Shown here: piece by piece, positions 32,470 to 41,515 of the stretch
Position numbering within the stretch: the first letter of the stretch is position 1
Layout: every line of letters begins with the position of its first letter
Program-made: the position numbers and the translations under genes
DNA from: Leptospiraceae bacterium
Lineage (GTDB): Bacteria > Spirochaetota > Leptospiria > Leptospirales > Leptonemataceae
Assembly (NCBI GenBank): GCA_002717505.1
Contig: PBEB01000048.1
Coordinates: forward strand, 36,899 to 78,470
Direction of reading: 5' to 3'
DNA: 41,572 nt
Notes under the pieces: model-generated
Seen by the model: only the letters and a program-made list of their open reading frames with translations
Database searches by the model: none
What the model was told of the DNA's origin: nothing

Positions 32470-34554
32470 ATGCCCCAGCTTATCGCCTCGTCCTCAGCAA
32501 GCGACAATTCCATTCTCGCAGAATCGGAATTGGATTTCTCCCGACCGGTGGAGGTTGCTCCTGGAATCCTCTGGGTTGGCATCTACCTGGAAAACGATCC
32601 TTTTCAATGTCATCCGTACTTCATCAATAATGGTAGCGAATCCATTCTCATCGATCCGGGCTCTATGCTGCAAAGAGAAGACATCATCCGAAAAATCGAA
32701 ATGGCCTGCGACCTCAAAGACGTGAAGTATATAATCCTGCATCATCAAGATCCAGATCTCTGCGCAGCCGTTCCCTATCTGGAGGAGCTGATCAATCGTG
32801 ACGATTTGCAGATTGTGACTCATAGCCGGATGTCCGTGCTAATCAAGCACTATGGTCTTCGATCCAGCTATTACAATATTGATGAGAACGACTTTCAGCT
32901 AAAGGCCGGCAATCGTCTCCTGCAATTCTACACTACACCTTACTGCCACTCCCCTGGTGCCTTTGTCACATACGACCAGGAGACGAAGGTTCTGTTCTCG
33001 GGAGATATCTTCGGCGGTCTGGAAGATTCATGGCACTTTCTGGCTGATGAAAACTATTTCAGACACATAGAAGGTTTTCACATGGCTTACATGCCCAGCC
33101 GTGATATTCTGAACTATGCCTTGCGAAAAATCGAGTCTCTGGACATTGATTTAATCGCGCCGCAGCATGGCTCGATCATTCAGCGTAAATTCATCTCCGG
33201 CCTCATCGAAAAAATGAAGCAAATGGAATGTGGTCTATATATCGATCGAAAGTACAGCCAGGATTTGATGCGAACCATCGAGAAGCTGAACAATCTGCAA
33301 ACCGAATTCGAAGTCTCTCTGGATGAAATCAAAAAGCTCAAGCGAAATCAGGATGGGGATTACTTTCTGACCACGCTTCTTATGAAGCCTTTGATGAACG
33401 AATGGAATCAAAGCAAGAATGTTACAACAGATTGTGTTTTAATTCAAAAGAAGGCTTTCTTATTTAAAGAAAGATTCCAGCACCTGGGCGGGGACTTCAA
33501 TATGACCGGTCAGCTTAACTTCTCAGGATCGCACTATGTCATGTTCTTCAACGGCGATGGTATGGGAAAGTCCATGCAGGGGGCTGGCGGAGCTCTGGTT
33601 ATGGGCACCGTTTTGAACTCCCTGCTTAGCAGGGTTGCCGGGCAGTCCAATGTCTTAAGTGTCACTCCGGAAGCCTGGCTGAAAGGCACCTATCAAGAAA
33701 TCCAGACTCTGTTTTTATCTTTTGATGGAGCCATGATGTTTTCTGGAATTCTGGGTCTTGTAAACGAAGAAACCGGCGAACTGATATTTATCAATGCAGA
33801 ACATCCGTTTTTGATTCTGTACAGAGACGGTGAGGCGCGGTTTATTGAGTCGGAATTAACCATGCGCAAGTTCGGATGCCCTTCTGAGCTTGGATTCAAG
33901 ATTCAGAGGTATCAGCTGAATCCCGGCGATATACTTGTGGCTGGCTCCGACGGAAAGGACGATCTAAATCTCAAGCCAGGAGCGGCGGCCCCTGAGATTA
34001 ACTACGATTACAGTTTGATTCTACGCCTGGTGGAACAAAGCGAAGGGAAGCTCAAAAAGCTTGTGAAATCACTCTATAATCAAGGGGAGCCCACCGACGA
34101 TGTGTCGTTAATTCGCGTAGGTTTCCTGGAATCCAGACATGCCGGGGAAGAGCATAAAATCTCCGATGATTTAATCTACAAGTTGAAGATTTCCTGTTTT
34201 ATTCGAAACCGTCAGTACGATAAAGCTCTGGAACTGATGGAAGGCGATTCTGAGAAGCAGAATGCAGAAATCCTGATGTATCGAGGATATTGTCTCATTC
34301 GAGAGAAGCGATACCTTAAGTCTTTGAAGTATTTGACCCGGGCCCTGCAGCTTAGACCGGACTTCTTCCCGGCGCTGAAATATGCAGGTATGGCTCATTA
34401 CTTTCTGGGAAACTACAAGAAGGCCGAGGATTACTGGGCTTCTGCCATCAATACCAGGCCGGATGATCCTTTCTTGAAGAAGCGCTATCCTCAATTGTTA
34501 AGACGGCTGGAAAAGCAAAAGGTGCTTCTGGGTCATAAGCAGCTGGAGGACTGA
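32470..34554 (+). CDS. Metallo-beta-lactamase/ODP diiron sensor fused to a SpoIIE-type PP2C phosphatase and TPRs
   Basis: A 694-residue three-part signalling protein. Residues 1-240: metallo-beta-lactamase fold with the flavodiiron ligand layout His92-x-Asp94-x-Asp96, His160 (PYCHSPGAF), Asp179 (FSGDIFGG) and His233 (PQHGSII), as in ODP oxygen/iron sensor domains. Residues 265-295 look like a signalling coiled coil. Residues 320-550: SpoIIE/RsbU-type phosphatase with GGDF (Asp342), FNGDGMGKS (Asp363), AGSDGKDD (Asp494) and PTDDVSLIRV (Asp543/544). Residues 565-690: TPR-like helices. This suggests redox or oxygen control of an anti-anti-sigma-type phosphoprotein. The target is unknown. ATG 32470 has GGGGGAAAAGG upstream. 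TTG 32431 would add 13 unlikely residues. Confidence 0.85.
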   Translation: MPQLIASSSASDNSILAESELDFSRPVEVAPGILWVGIYLENDPFQCHPYFINNGSESILIDPGSMLQREDIIRKIEMACDLKDVKYIILHHQDPDLCAAVPYLEELINRDDLQIVTHSRMSVLIKHYGLRSSYYNIDENDFQLKAGNRLLQFYTTPYCHSPGAFVTYDQETKVLFSGDIFGGLEDSWHFLADENYFRHIEGFHMAYMPSRDILNYALRKIESLDIDLIAPQHGSIIQRKFISGLIEKMKQMECGLYIDRKYSQDLMRTIEKLNNLQTEFEVSLDEIKKLKRNQDGDYFLTTLLMKPLMNEWNQSKNVTTDCVLIQKKAFLFKERFQHLGGDFNMTGQLNFSGSHYVMFFNGDGMGKSMQGAGGALVMGTVLNSLLSRVAGQSNVLSVTPEAWLKGTYQEIQTLFLSFDGAMMFSGILGLVNEETGELIFINAEHPFLILYRDGEARFIESELTMRKFGCPSELGFKIQRYQLNPGDILVAGSDGKDDLNLKPGAAAPEINYDYSLILRLVEQSEGKLKKLVKSLYNQGEPTDDVSLIRVGFLESRHAGEEHKISDDLIYKLKISCFIRNRQYDKALELMEGDSEKQNAEILMYRGYCLIREKRYLKSLKYLTRALQLRPDFFPALKYAGMAHYFLGNYKKAEDYWASAINTRPDDPFLKKRYPQLLRRLEKQKVLLGHKQLED

Positions 34555-34599
34555 ATCCTGCCGGATGTTGGAGCGTGGATGCATGCACGATGGTTTTCC

Positions 34600-34651
34600 A
34601 GAATCAGATTCTCGCCTGGCGGTTTCGTCTGCCAGCCCACAGTTCTGATTC
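34600..34651. terminator. Nested stem-loop between convergent genes
   Basis: GAATCAGA (34601-34608) pairs with TCTGATTC (34644-34651), enclosing an inner CTGGC (34616-34620)/GCCAG (34631-34635) hairpin. AGAATC-A-GATTCT (34600-34612) is also a local palindrome, an alternative fold. It lies between the convergent SpoIIE and plsC genes, as expected for a shared 3'-end structure, but lacks a T-run. Nothing gene-like is seen in the rest of 34555-34829. Confidence 0.45.
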
Positions 34652-34829
34652 ATGCCGTTACTAATTTCAAGGGGGCAGGGCCGGCAGCCGGTTCCTTCGG
34701 ATGAGCGGTCCATAGTTCTATTGGATGCTATTGCCAACTACAAAAGGACTGGGGAGATTGCCGGTTTAAATGGCCCGGCATACAGCTCCCGTGGTGACTG
34801 TTCCGGACTTCAAGAGATCATGGATGCTA

Positions 34830-35672
34830 TTAGAGTTGCCTGGCCCGGGTTTTCCGGGGAACCTCTCGGCCCCGGGATCGACGCTCTGGATGCAATGTTA
34901 ATGCATAGACCTGCTTTTGCAGATCCTCTGTGAGGGCTCGGGCCGCCGCCTTTTCTCCCAGTTCTTCCACATCGGGAAAATCGGAAGGCTGAATTGGATT
35001 GCCCACGTTATAGTAGATTCCACGTTGAAATGCCTCGCCGGAAAGAAAGGTGCGGACATCGGAAAAACCATGAGCTCCACGAATTCCACTGGGAACAATG
35101 GGAACCTTCGCCTTCAGGGCCAGTCTGGCAGTCATGGGCTTAAACGCAGCCATCACACCTGTTTCACTTCTCGTGCCCTCCGGAAAAATCGAAAGCAGGT
35201 GTCCTTCTTTGAGGAGTTCCAGCATTTGATCCTCAATTTCCTGATAGTAGGCTACTGCATCTTTGGCCGAATCTCCCTTAAAGGCCCTCCGAATGGGATG
35301 TCCTCCCCAGGTCTCCATCTGACTTCGATGATATAGACCGTACAGTCTCAGAACTCCTTCCACTGTCAGTCGGATGGGGGAAAACACCGGATGACTCCAG
35401 CCGGGCGCCTGAGCCAGGGTTTCCAGAATCTGATCGTCCGGACGAAACAATTCCTCCTTTCCCAGGAAGTGAATCCTTCTGGTGCTGTACAGCCCCTGGA
35501 TCATGGGATCCAGATTGTCGGTATGATTGCAGACCAGAATTGCTCCGCCGGATTCTGGTATCGACTCCAGGCCGGTGACTTCAACATGGAAAAGCTGATC
35601 CATGGCCGTTTTCAGGATATCCCTTACGGGTTCAAAGGGGATGGTTGCCACGGTAAACTGTGTATCTGTCAT
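34830..35672 (-). CDS. PlsC-like 1-acylglycerol-3-phosphate acyltransferase
   Basis: A 280-residue acyltransferase of the PlsC/LPLAT family, which transfers an acyl group to lysophosphatidate or a similar lysolipid at the inner membrane. Block 1 HxxxxD is NHTDNLD (His50, Asp55), block 3 is FPEGTRSETG (163-172), and block 4 is likely VPIVPSGIRGA. The segment between blocks 1 and 3 is longer than usual, with a stretch (about 80-140) I cannot assign. The C-terminus is a very basic tail (HPERRSRGREVPRKTRARQL), which could bind the membrane. ATG 35672 has AGGCGAG upstream. It is divergent from the lipoprotein gene with only 39 bp between starts. The exact substrate is not determined. Confidence 0.85.
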   Translation of the reverse strand: MTDTQFTVATIPFEPVRDILKTAMDQLFHVEVTGLESIPESGGAILVCNHTDNLDPMIQGLYSTRRIHFLGKEELFRPDDQILETLAQAPGWSHPVFSPIRLTVEGVLRLYGLYHRSQMETWGGHPIRRAFKGDSAKDAVAYYQEIEDQMLELLKEGHLLSIFPEGTRSETGVMAAFKPMTARLALKAKVPIVPSGIRGAHGFSDVRTFLSGEAFQRGIYYNVGNPIQPSDFPDVEELGEKAAARALTEDLQKQVYALTLHPERRSRGREVPRKTRARQL

Positions 35673-35711
35673 TTGCTCGCCTGGAATTCCTGATTTACCC
35701 CTGAACGGAGA

Positions 35712-36284
35712 GTGATTCGATGGTACGTTGTGGGTTTCCTAAAGCAATCGAAATTTCCCATCCCTGGTCTTTTCACTCTTCTGCTTACGCTGCTTTCCTG
35801 CGGCTTTTACAACCCGGAAGTATCCGGCCAGGGCCCTGTATTCCGACCGGAAGTGGACATGATCGGAAACTTCAGGGGAAGAAGGATTGTCTACGATCGA
35901 AACGACTCCATCATTGAAACGGCAGTCATTGATCGGAGTTGCGAGCTGAAGGATGGTCCGGTGGTGGATTGCAGGCTTGACATCCTGTATGAACGGATTC
36001 AGGACCGGGTTGTCCTGAATCGCTCTTATGCTCTGGAATACCGGGAGGCTCTGGATGCATCTCTGCATCTTACCAGCGAAAGGGAAGATCTAAAAGGTAA
36101 GATCCACGGAGCAGCCTTCCATCTTACCGGGGAAGGGGAAGTCCCTGGATCTGAAGAGAAGGTGAATCAGGAAATTCGCTTTATTGCTCTCAGTGATGGA
36201 GAAGCCCTGGAAACCATACTTTACAGCTATTTAGGCTTCAGATCGGGCAAGTCGGTTACATTCTGGCGAAGGGTGGGCGAATAA
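35712..36284 (+). CDS. Putative lipoprotein of unknown function
   Basis: A 190-residue protein with an N-terminal signal of lipoprotein type: hydrophobic core PGLFTLLLTLL and lipobox LLSC, lipidation at Cys30. The mature part is a soluble beta-rich domain without recognisable motif (ILYERIQDRVVLNRSYALEY, IRFIALSDGEALETILYSYLGF). The start is GTG 35712, with CGGAGA just upstream. A GTG at 35730 would be six residues shorter. The TAA overlaps the first base of the glpX ATG (TAATG), implying translational coupling to a central metabolic gene, an odd pairing. I do not recognise the family. Confidence 0.7.
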   Translation: MIRWYVVGFLKQSKFPIPGLFTLLLTLLSCGFYNPEVSGQGPVFRPEVDMIGNFRGRRIVYDRNDSIIETAVIDRSCELKDGPVVDCRLDILYERIQDRVVLNRSYALEYREALDASLHLTSEREDLKGKIHGAAFHLTGEGEVPGSEEKVNQEIRFIALSDGEALETILYSYLGFRSGKSVTFWRRVGE

Positions 36285-37240
36285 TGCCAGACAAACTCTG
36301 GATTGATCGAGGAAAGGAACTGGCCTGGGTTACGGATTCGGTGGCTCGGTCGGTAATTGAGCTTTCTGGAAAGAATGCCAAGAATGAGGCGGACCATATC
36401 TGTGTGGAAGCCATGCGGGAGGGGCTGAACGATCTTCCCTATAAAATGACTGTAGTGATCGGAGAAGGGGAGAAGGATGAAGCTCCTATGCTCTATTCCG
36501 GGGAAGTTCTGGGAGCCGGCGGCGAAGAGATGGATTTGATAGTGGATCCACTGGAATGCACCTCTAATTTTGCGAAAGGCTTACCGGATTCAATGACTGT
36601 GATTCTCGCTGCAGAGCGAGGATCTGTGATCCATGTGCCCGGAACCTACATGGAACAGATTTTGATTCCATTGCAGGCCGATCCAGGTCCCGGAATCTTT
36701 GAAATGGAGCGAAAGGATGTGCTGAAGCAGGTATCCGATGCTCTGGATGTTCCTGTAAAAGACCTGACTGTTATTGTACAGAATCGCCCTCGACATGAGA
36801 ATTTAATAGAAGATATTCGCAGCGCCGGTGCCTCTGTGGCTTTGATCGAATCTGGCTCTATTTCGGCAGCCTGCGATATTTTTGCTCGTTCTGAGAATCG
36901 CTACCATATGTTGTGGGGCTCCTTTGGGGCTCCGGAAGGTCTTGTGCTGGGCTTTCTATCCCGTGCCAATGGCTACAGATTCTATGGAAGAATTGATCCT
37001 CACAATGAAAAGACCGAGGAGGAAGCTCGAGAGCTGGGAGTTCTGGGCAGGGTTCTGCGTGGCGATGAGTGGATCGCTGGTTCCGGGGTGCTGGTAATGA
37101 CCGGACTGCACGATTCCACCTGGCTTCGTGGAGTAAGACGAAGCTACAGAAAGGATGAGGTAGATCATAAAACTACCACTGTAATCTGGAGTCTGGGACA
37201 GAAACTGGAACTGGAATGCTTCAACGGGCGCTTTCATTAA
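36284..37240 (+). CDS. glpX: Class II fructose-1,6-bisphosphatase, GlpX-type
   Basis: A 318-residue GlpX-family phosphatase that removes the 1-phosphate of fructose 1,6-bisphosphate in gluconeogenesis. Family motifs: NEADHICVEAMREGLN with Asp37, GEGEKDEAPMLYSGE with Glu61, and DLIVDPLECTSNFAKG with Asp88 and Glu91, giving the expected metal ligands. In the last motif the near-invariant LEGTN reads LECTS, an uncommon change next to the metal site. Later parts (GRPRHENLIEDIRSAGA-like NRPRHENLIEDIR, WGSFGAPEGLVLGF, MTGLHDSTWLRGVRR) match the family. It is coupled to the upstream lipoprotein and overlaps the flippase gene by 25 bp. Confidence 0.92.
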   Translation: MPDKLWIDRGKELAWVTDSVARSVIELSGKNAKNEADHICVEAMREGLNDLPYKMTVVIGEGEKDEAPMLYSGEVLGAGGEEMDLIVDPLECTSNFAKGLPDSMTVILAAERGSVIHVPGTYMEQILIPLQADPGPGIFEMERKDVLKQVSDALDVPVKDLTVIVQNRPRHENLIEDIRSAGASVALIESGSISAACDIFARSENRYHMLWGSFGAPEGLVLGFLSRANGYRFYGRIDPHNEKTEEEARELGVLGRVLRGDEWIAGSGVLVMTGLHDSTWLRGVRRSYRKDEVDHKTTTVIWSLGQKLELECFNGRFH

Positions 37241-38553
37241 TCGGTGAAAGTAGACGTCTGGGGAAAATCGCCGGGCTTTTTCTTTCTCGTTCATTTCATT
37301 CTTTCAGCTCGCTGGTGTTTTCCCTGGTTGTGGGCAAGCTGCTCATTGTGGAAGACCACGGTGTGTACGGACAATTCGTAGCGCAGGTCACGGTAATTCA
37401 GGCCATCACCGAAGCCGGTCTACAGTATTCGTTGATCCGATACCTTTCCCGGAGCCTTCATCATAATGAACACGGAGAGGTTTCTTCCATACTCAGGGCT
37501 TCCCTTTCTCTCAAGTTCTATGCTTTTCTAATTGCCTTTATTCTTATCGCTTCCTGGGCCACTGCCGGTTTTTTCCCGATTCTTGGAGGACCTTTGCGTC
37601 TCCCTCATTCGCCGGATCATCTTTCCATTCTGTTGATGGTTCTTCTATCCGGCTTTGGCATGAGCATCTTTTCCTTTTTAGATGCGATTCTGGTAGCTCA
37701 TCAGAAATACAGGCAGCTGGTGTACTGGATTCCTTCTACCGGTATTGTCCGGCTAACTCTACTTTCTCTATTTTACTTTGGAGATTCTGGTCATCTTACA
37801 ATTCAGCAGGCCCTGTTTAGCTTTCTGGCCGGGCCCTACATCTCGGTAGCCATCTTCTTCGCCATTTTTCCGGCTTCTTTCTTTGAAAGGGCTGCCCCTG
37901 GAGACCATCGTTTTCACTGGATCAAGCGATTGTTTTCCTATAATAGGTGGTTGATCGCTGCCAGTTTCTTTTCGATTCTAAGTGACTGGATGGAAGTGTT
38001 GCTTCTGGGGCAGCGCTCGGATGCGGCCTTCTTTCATGCGGCCCGCATTCCCATGCAGGGTTTTCTGATTCTGCTGGCCACCATGCAAAGCGTCATCCTT
38101 CCGCGATTCAGTGTCCTGGAAACCTCCGCTCAGTTCTTTCAGAGTCTAAAGCAGATCTATCGTTATCTGGTTCCAGGATTGGTACTACTGCTGCCGGGAT
38201 TTTGGATCTTTGCCTGGTTTCTGCCATTCTGGTACGGAGAGGAATACATTCGATCTATCTCGGTCTTCTGGATTCTGTATCCGGGGTTCTTGCTTCGGCT
38301 GGTATTTGCACCTCTGGGTACGGCGCTTTTGGCTCTGGATCGTCCGGTGGTTGTGGGACTTGAGGCTGGCATCCGCATGTGTTCCGGCATCCTGTTTAAC
38401 TCGATTCTGATTCCTGCTTATGGAATTCACGGGGCCGCCTGGGCCTCTTTGCTATCCCAGACACCGGGATGGATCTTTTTATTGATTCTCTTCTATAGAT
38501 ATCATCAATCTGGCGTGTTTCCGGTGGTTCTGGGACGAAAGCTGGTTGAATAA
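37216..38553 (+). CDS. Polysaccharide/lipid-oligosaccharide flippase (Wzx/MATE-like)
   Basis: A 445-residue integral membrane protein with about 12 predicted hydrophobic helices. The N-terminal GKLLIVEDHGVYGQFVAQVTVIQAITEAGLQYSLIRYLSR matches the start of Wzx/RfbX-like flippases of the MOP superfamily, which move undecaprenyl-linked sugars across the inner membrane. Residues such as GFGMSIFSFLDAILVAHQKYRQLVYW and RIPMQGFLILLATMQSVILPRFSVLE recur in this group. ATG 37216 overlaps glpX by 25 bp. Neighbouring PBP1A suggests an envelope role, but no sugar-transferase cluster is present, so the transported substrate is unknown. Confidence 0.8.
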   Translation: MLQRALSLIGESRRLGKIAGLFLSRSFHSFSSLVFSLVVGKLLIVEDHGVYGQFVAQVTVIQAITEAGLQYSLIRYLSRSLHHNEHGEVSSILRASLSLKFYAFLIAFILIASWATAGFFPILGGPLRLPHSPDHLSILLMVLLSGFGMSIFSFLDAILVAHQKYRQLVYWIPSTGIVRLTLLSLFYFGDSGHLTIQQALFSFLAGPYISVAIFFAIFPASFFERAAPGDHRFHWIKRLFSYNRWLIAASFFSILSDWMEVLLLGQRSDAAFFHAARIPMQGFLILLATMQSVILPRFSVLETSAQFFQSLKQIYRYLVPGLVLLLPGFWIFAWFLPFWYGEEYIRSISVFWILYPGFLLRLVFAPLGTALLALDRPVVVGLEAGIRMCSGILFNSILIPAYGIHGAAWASLLSQTPGWIFLLILFYRYHQSGVFPVVLGRKLVE

Positions 38554-38582
38554 TGGGATGGCCCATCGGAGCTTGACGCTGC

Positions 38583-41291
38583 ATGGCCAGTAAGGATCCA
38601 TCCGGAAAGAAGAAGCCCTCCAGTCCCAGGAAATCAGCCGCAAGCAAGAAGGGGAAAACCTCCACTAAGAAGACCTCCTCCCGGGAAAGTAAAACCGGCG
38701 GAAGCAAGGTCACACGCAAAGGAAAAGCCACCCCTTCAAGTAAAAAGTCAGCCGCAAAGAAAGCGCCGGTGCGCAAGACATCCAGAGGGAGCGGAATTAC
38801 CGCAAAGTCCGAAGCCAGAAGTCAAACTGCCTCGCCGGATCTGGAGTCCTATCGCAAAGGTGTTTTTGATCCCCAGGAAGGTGTGGGCCTGTTCAGCCGG
38901 GTCTTCTTTTTTTCCATCGGGGGCCGGTTGGAGAAATTGGCCAGGGGATCTTTGCTTCGAGCTCTGGTTTTTACTGGTTCCGTGGGAGCTGGCATCATCT
39001 TTTGCATTACTTTTACCTTTGCTGATCCCTTTCTAGTCTGGAGCGATGCCGGATATGATGAACCCTCCTCGCTTTATGGGGTAGGCCTGGATGGAAAGCC
39101 CGAACTCATAGCCCGCTACGTTCGTAGCGATTCCGGTCGTGAGATTGTCGAATTAAAAGAAGAGGATCTCAAGCTTCCTGTGGCTCGAGCCTTCATTGCC
39201 ACAGAAGATAACAATTTTGAGGAGCACTGGGGTCTTGATCTCTATGGCATTGCCCGGGCGGCGGTGGTGAATTTCCTGGCCGGTGGTATTCGGGAAGGGG
39301 CTTCTACCATTACTCAGCAGGTAGCTCGACTCAGGTACCTTAGCCGAGAGCGCTCCATTGTGCGAAAGGCCCGGGAAGCCAGCCTGGCTCTGTTTCTGGA
39401 AGCACGATTATCCAAGCATGAAATCCTGGAGCTCTATTTCAACGAGGTGCCTCTGGGACATGGTACCAACGGTGTTCAGGCAGCCAGCCAGTTCTATTTC
39501 AACAAGGATTTCCGGGATCTTAACTGGGGGGAAGTGGCTGTGCTATCCTCTCTGACCACTCGCCCCAACGATCTCAGCCCACTGAAATATCCGTCCGATT
39601 CTGCCAAGAAGATTCGGGTAGTGTTTCAGAGACTGATCGAAACCGGGATGATCACACCGAAGGATGCCACCGAGGCCCATAACTATCTGGCAACGGAGTA
39701 TTATCCTTCGCTCTTTAACCGCTATCCCGATGAAAACTACTTTGGAGTGCGCACCAATCGCTTTCCTTATGCTACGGCGTATGTTTTGGATCAACTATCC
39801 AGTCGCCTGAGAAGAAGGATTTATACCGGCGGCTACAAGATCTATTCAACTATAAACGTAAAGCATCAACAGTCCGCTGAAGACCAGATGATCCCCTGGC
39901 TGAAGAAGTTAAACGAGCGACCTCGCAGATCTCCCTTTACGAGATATGAGACTTTCGATCGCGAAGCAGGGGATTTTATGCCCCTGGTGCAGGCTCTGTT
40001 CGGATTACCGGAATACTCTGTAAAGCGAACTCAGGCTGAAAGGGACTTTGCCCTGGAGCTGGCACGGCACTGGAGAGATGAGTTCACCATGCTGAATCTG
40101 TTATCTGGTGGCGAAAACGTTGCCCGGGCTTTTGAACAGGAATTGCAGCGTTCCCATGAAGGCAACGACGATGATGATAAAGGTATCCAGGGTGCATTGA
40201 TCAGTGTTCGGCCAGATACAGGGGCGATTACGGCTGTTGTAGGTGGTACTGGATTCGAATCCCGAAATCAGTTGCTTCGATTTGACTCGGCAGAAAGACA
40301 GCCAGGTAGTTCTTTCAAGCCCATCGTCTATGCTGCGGGGCTGGATTACACCGGGCGAAATCCGGGTACAGATCGAGAACTAACGGCAAGTACTGTGCTG
40401 GATGACTCTCCGCAACACTGGCTATCTGCAGACCTATCCGAATACTCACCGGAGAACTACAGTGGTAGCTATATGGGCCCCATTCGTATGCGGCCGGCCC
40501 TGGTTCAGAGTCGGAATACCTGGGCCATTCAAGCTTTTACTTATATGCAACCGGCCAGGCTTCTGCCAGGGATTGCCGCCATAACCGGCATTGCAGAAGA
40601 CCAGTTCCCCCGCAATGCCACTCTTGCTCTGGGAAGCAGGGAAATGACACCTTTGCAGATGGTTCGAGCGTATGCAGTGTTTGCATCCGGCGGGTATAGA
40701 ATCGATCCCTACCTGATTCAGAGAATCGAAGACCGGGATGGCAATGTAATCTACGAAACAGATCCCGAGCAACAGAGAAAGGATCGAATTCTGCTAGAAG
40801 CTACGGCATATATTATCACTTCCTTGCTTCAAGATGTAGTTCAGGAAGGAACGGGAACGGCGGCTCGTCTTTACGGTCGTCCTGCAGCGGGAAAGACAGG
40901 TACAACAGACCGTTCCACAAATGCCTGGTTCGTAGGCTATACGCCCAATCTAGTAACGGCAATCTATATTGGTTATGATCGTAACATTAGCCTGGGACGA
41001 TCGGGTACCGGTGGTGGGATGGCTGCTCCCATCTGGGGTCGATATATGAATCGAGCTCTGGAAGGAGAGCCGGTTATGCGATTTCCTGGACCGCCGGAAG
41101 GGGTAGTGCAGGCAACTGTATGTGAAACTTCGGGTAAAAGACCCTTACCTCAATGCCCGAAAACGATAACGGAGTATTTTATAAGAGGTACCGTACCGGA
41201 TGAGCCCTGTGATGCTCATTCGGTAGAAGGAACTTCACCGGTAATCATGCCGGAAAGTACGGAACCAGTTCTGGACGAAGACGATTTCTAA
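38583..41291 (+). CDS. Class A penicillin-binding protein (PBP1A-like)
   Basis: A 902-residue bifunctional peptidoglycan synthase. A Lys/Ser-rich cytoplasmic tail (1-90) is followed by a membrane anchor (about 124-148). The GT51 glycosyltransferase domain has ATEDNNFEEHWGLD with catalytic Glu208, GASTITQQVARL and the RKAREASLALFLEARLSKHEILELYFN block. The transpeptidase domain has SSFK (Ser576, Lys579), SRN in VQSRNTW, and KTGTT (Lys771). All three penicillin-binding motifs are intact, so both activities are predicted. It acts in the periplasm, making and cross-linking glycan strands. The tail is unusually long and basic. It starts 29 bp after the flippase gene. Confidence 0.94.
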   Translation: MASKDPSGKKKPSSPRKSAASKKGKTSTKKTSSRESKTGGSKVTRKGKATPSSKKSAAKKAPVRKTSRGSGITAKSEARSQTASPDLESYRKGVFDPQEGVGLFSRVFFFSIGGRLEKLARGSLLRALVFTGSVGAGIIFCITFTFADPFLVWSDAGYDEPSSLYGVGLDGKPELIARYVRSDSGREIVELKEEDLKLPVARAFIATEDNNFEEHWGLDLYGIARAAVVNFLAGGIREGASTITQQVARLRYLSRERSIVRKAREASLALFLEARLSKHEILELYFNEVPLGHGTNGVQAASQFYFNKDFRDLNWGEVAVLSSLTTRPNDLSPLKYPSDSAKKIRVVFQRLIETGMITPKDATEAHNYLATEYYPSLFNRYPDENYFGVRTNRFPYATAYVLDQLSSRLRRRIYTGGYKIYSTINVKHQQSAEDQMIPWLKKLNERPRRSPFTRYETFDREAGDFMPLVQALFGLPEYSVKRTQAERDFALELARHWRDEFTMLNLLSGGENVARAFEQELQRSHEGNDDDDKGIQGALISVRPDTGAITAVVGGTGFESRNQLLRFDSAERQPGSSFKPIVYAAGLDYTGRNPGTDRELTASTVLDDSPQHWLSADLSEYSPENYSGSYMGPIRMRPALVQSRNTWAIQAFTYMQPARLLPGIAAITGIAEDQFPRNATLALGSREMTPLQMVRAYAVFASGGYRIDPYLIQRIEDRDGNVIYETDPEQQRKDRILLEATAYIITSLLQDVVQEGTGTAARLYGRPAAGKTGTTDRSTNAWFVGYTPNLVTAIYIGYDRNISLGRSGTGGGMAAPIWGRYMNRALEGEPVMRFPGPPEGVVQATVCETSGKRPLPQCPKTITEYFIRGTVPDEPCDAHSVEGTSPVIMPESTEPVLDEDDF

Positions 41292-41420
41292 AGATGCTGG
41301 TTGTTTAATGTAGAAAATTGAACAGTGGAAACAAGGTTTACCTGTAGCAATGGGTTTAAGGATAGAAAAACCTGGGCAGCTTGCTTTCGCACAGAGTGAT
41401 TGTAAGTTTCATGGCGGACA

Positions 41421-41454
41421 GCTTCCGATAAAGCAGTGCTTATGTCCCGGAAGC
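41421..41454. repeat. Stem-loop downstream of the PBP gene
   Basis: GCTTCCG (41421-41427) pairs with CGGAAGC (41448-41454), enclosing an inner AAGCA-G-TGCTT hairpin. A T-run (41478-41485) lies about 23 bp beyond, too far for a classical terminator. The position, 130 bp after the PBP stop, fits a 3'-end structure or leader of the next gene. Confidence 0.45.
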
Positions 41455-41486
41455 GGAAGCAAATCTATCAAAATTTCTTTTTTTTC

Positions 41487-41515
41487 TTGAAAAGAAAAGC
41501 GGCACAGCCCATTAT
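41487..41515 (+). promoter_or_regulatory. Candidate promoter for a gene beyond the window
   Basis: TTGAAA (41487-41492) and CATTAT (41510-41515) are 17 bp apart. The window ends with GGAGGA (41567-41572), a ribosome-binding-site-like sequence, so a start codon probably lies just past the edge. Otherwise 41292-41572 holds only the stem-loop described at 41421. Confidence 0.35.

Noticed and set aside
34652-34933. Plus-strand 93-residue frame between the SpoIIE and plsC genes
   Set aside because: It runs into the antisense of plsC and shows no conserved pattern. It could be real only if conserved in relatives.
40250-40265. tRNA T-loop-like GGATTCGAATCCCG
   Set aside because: It is inside the PBP1A coding sequence and no acceptor or anticodon stems surround it.
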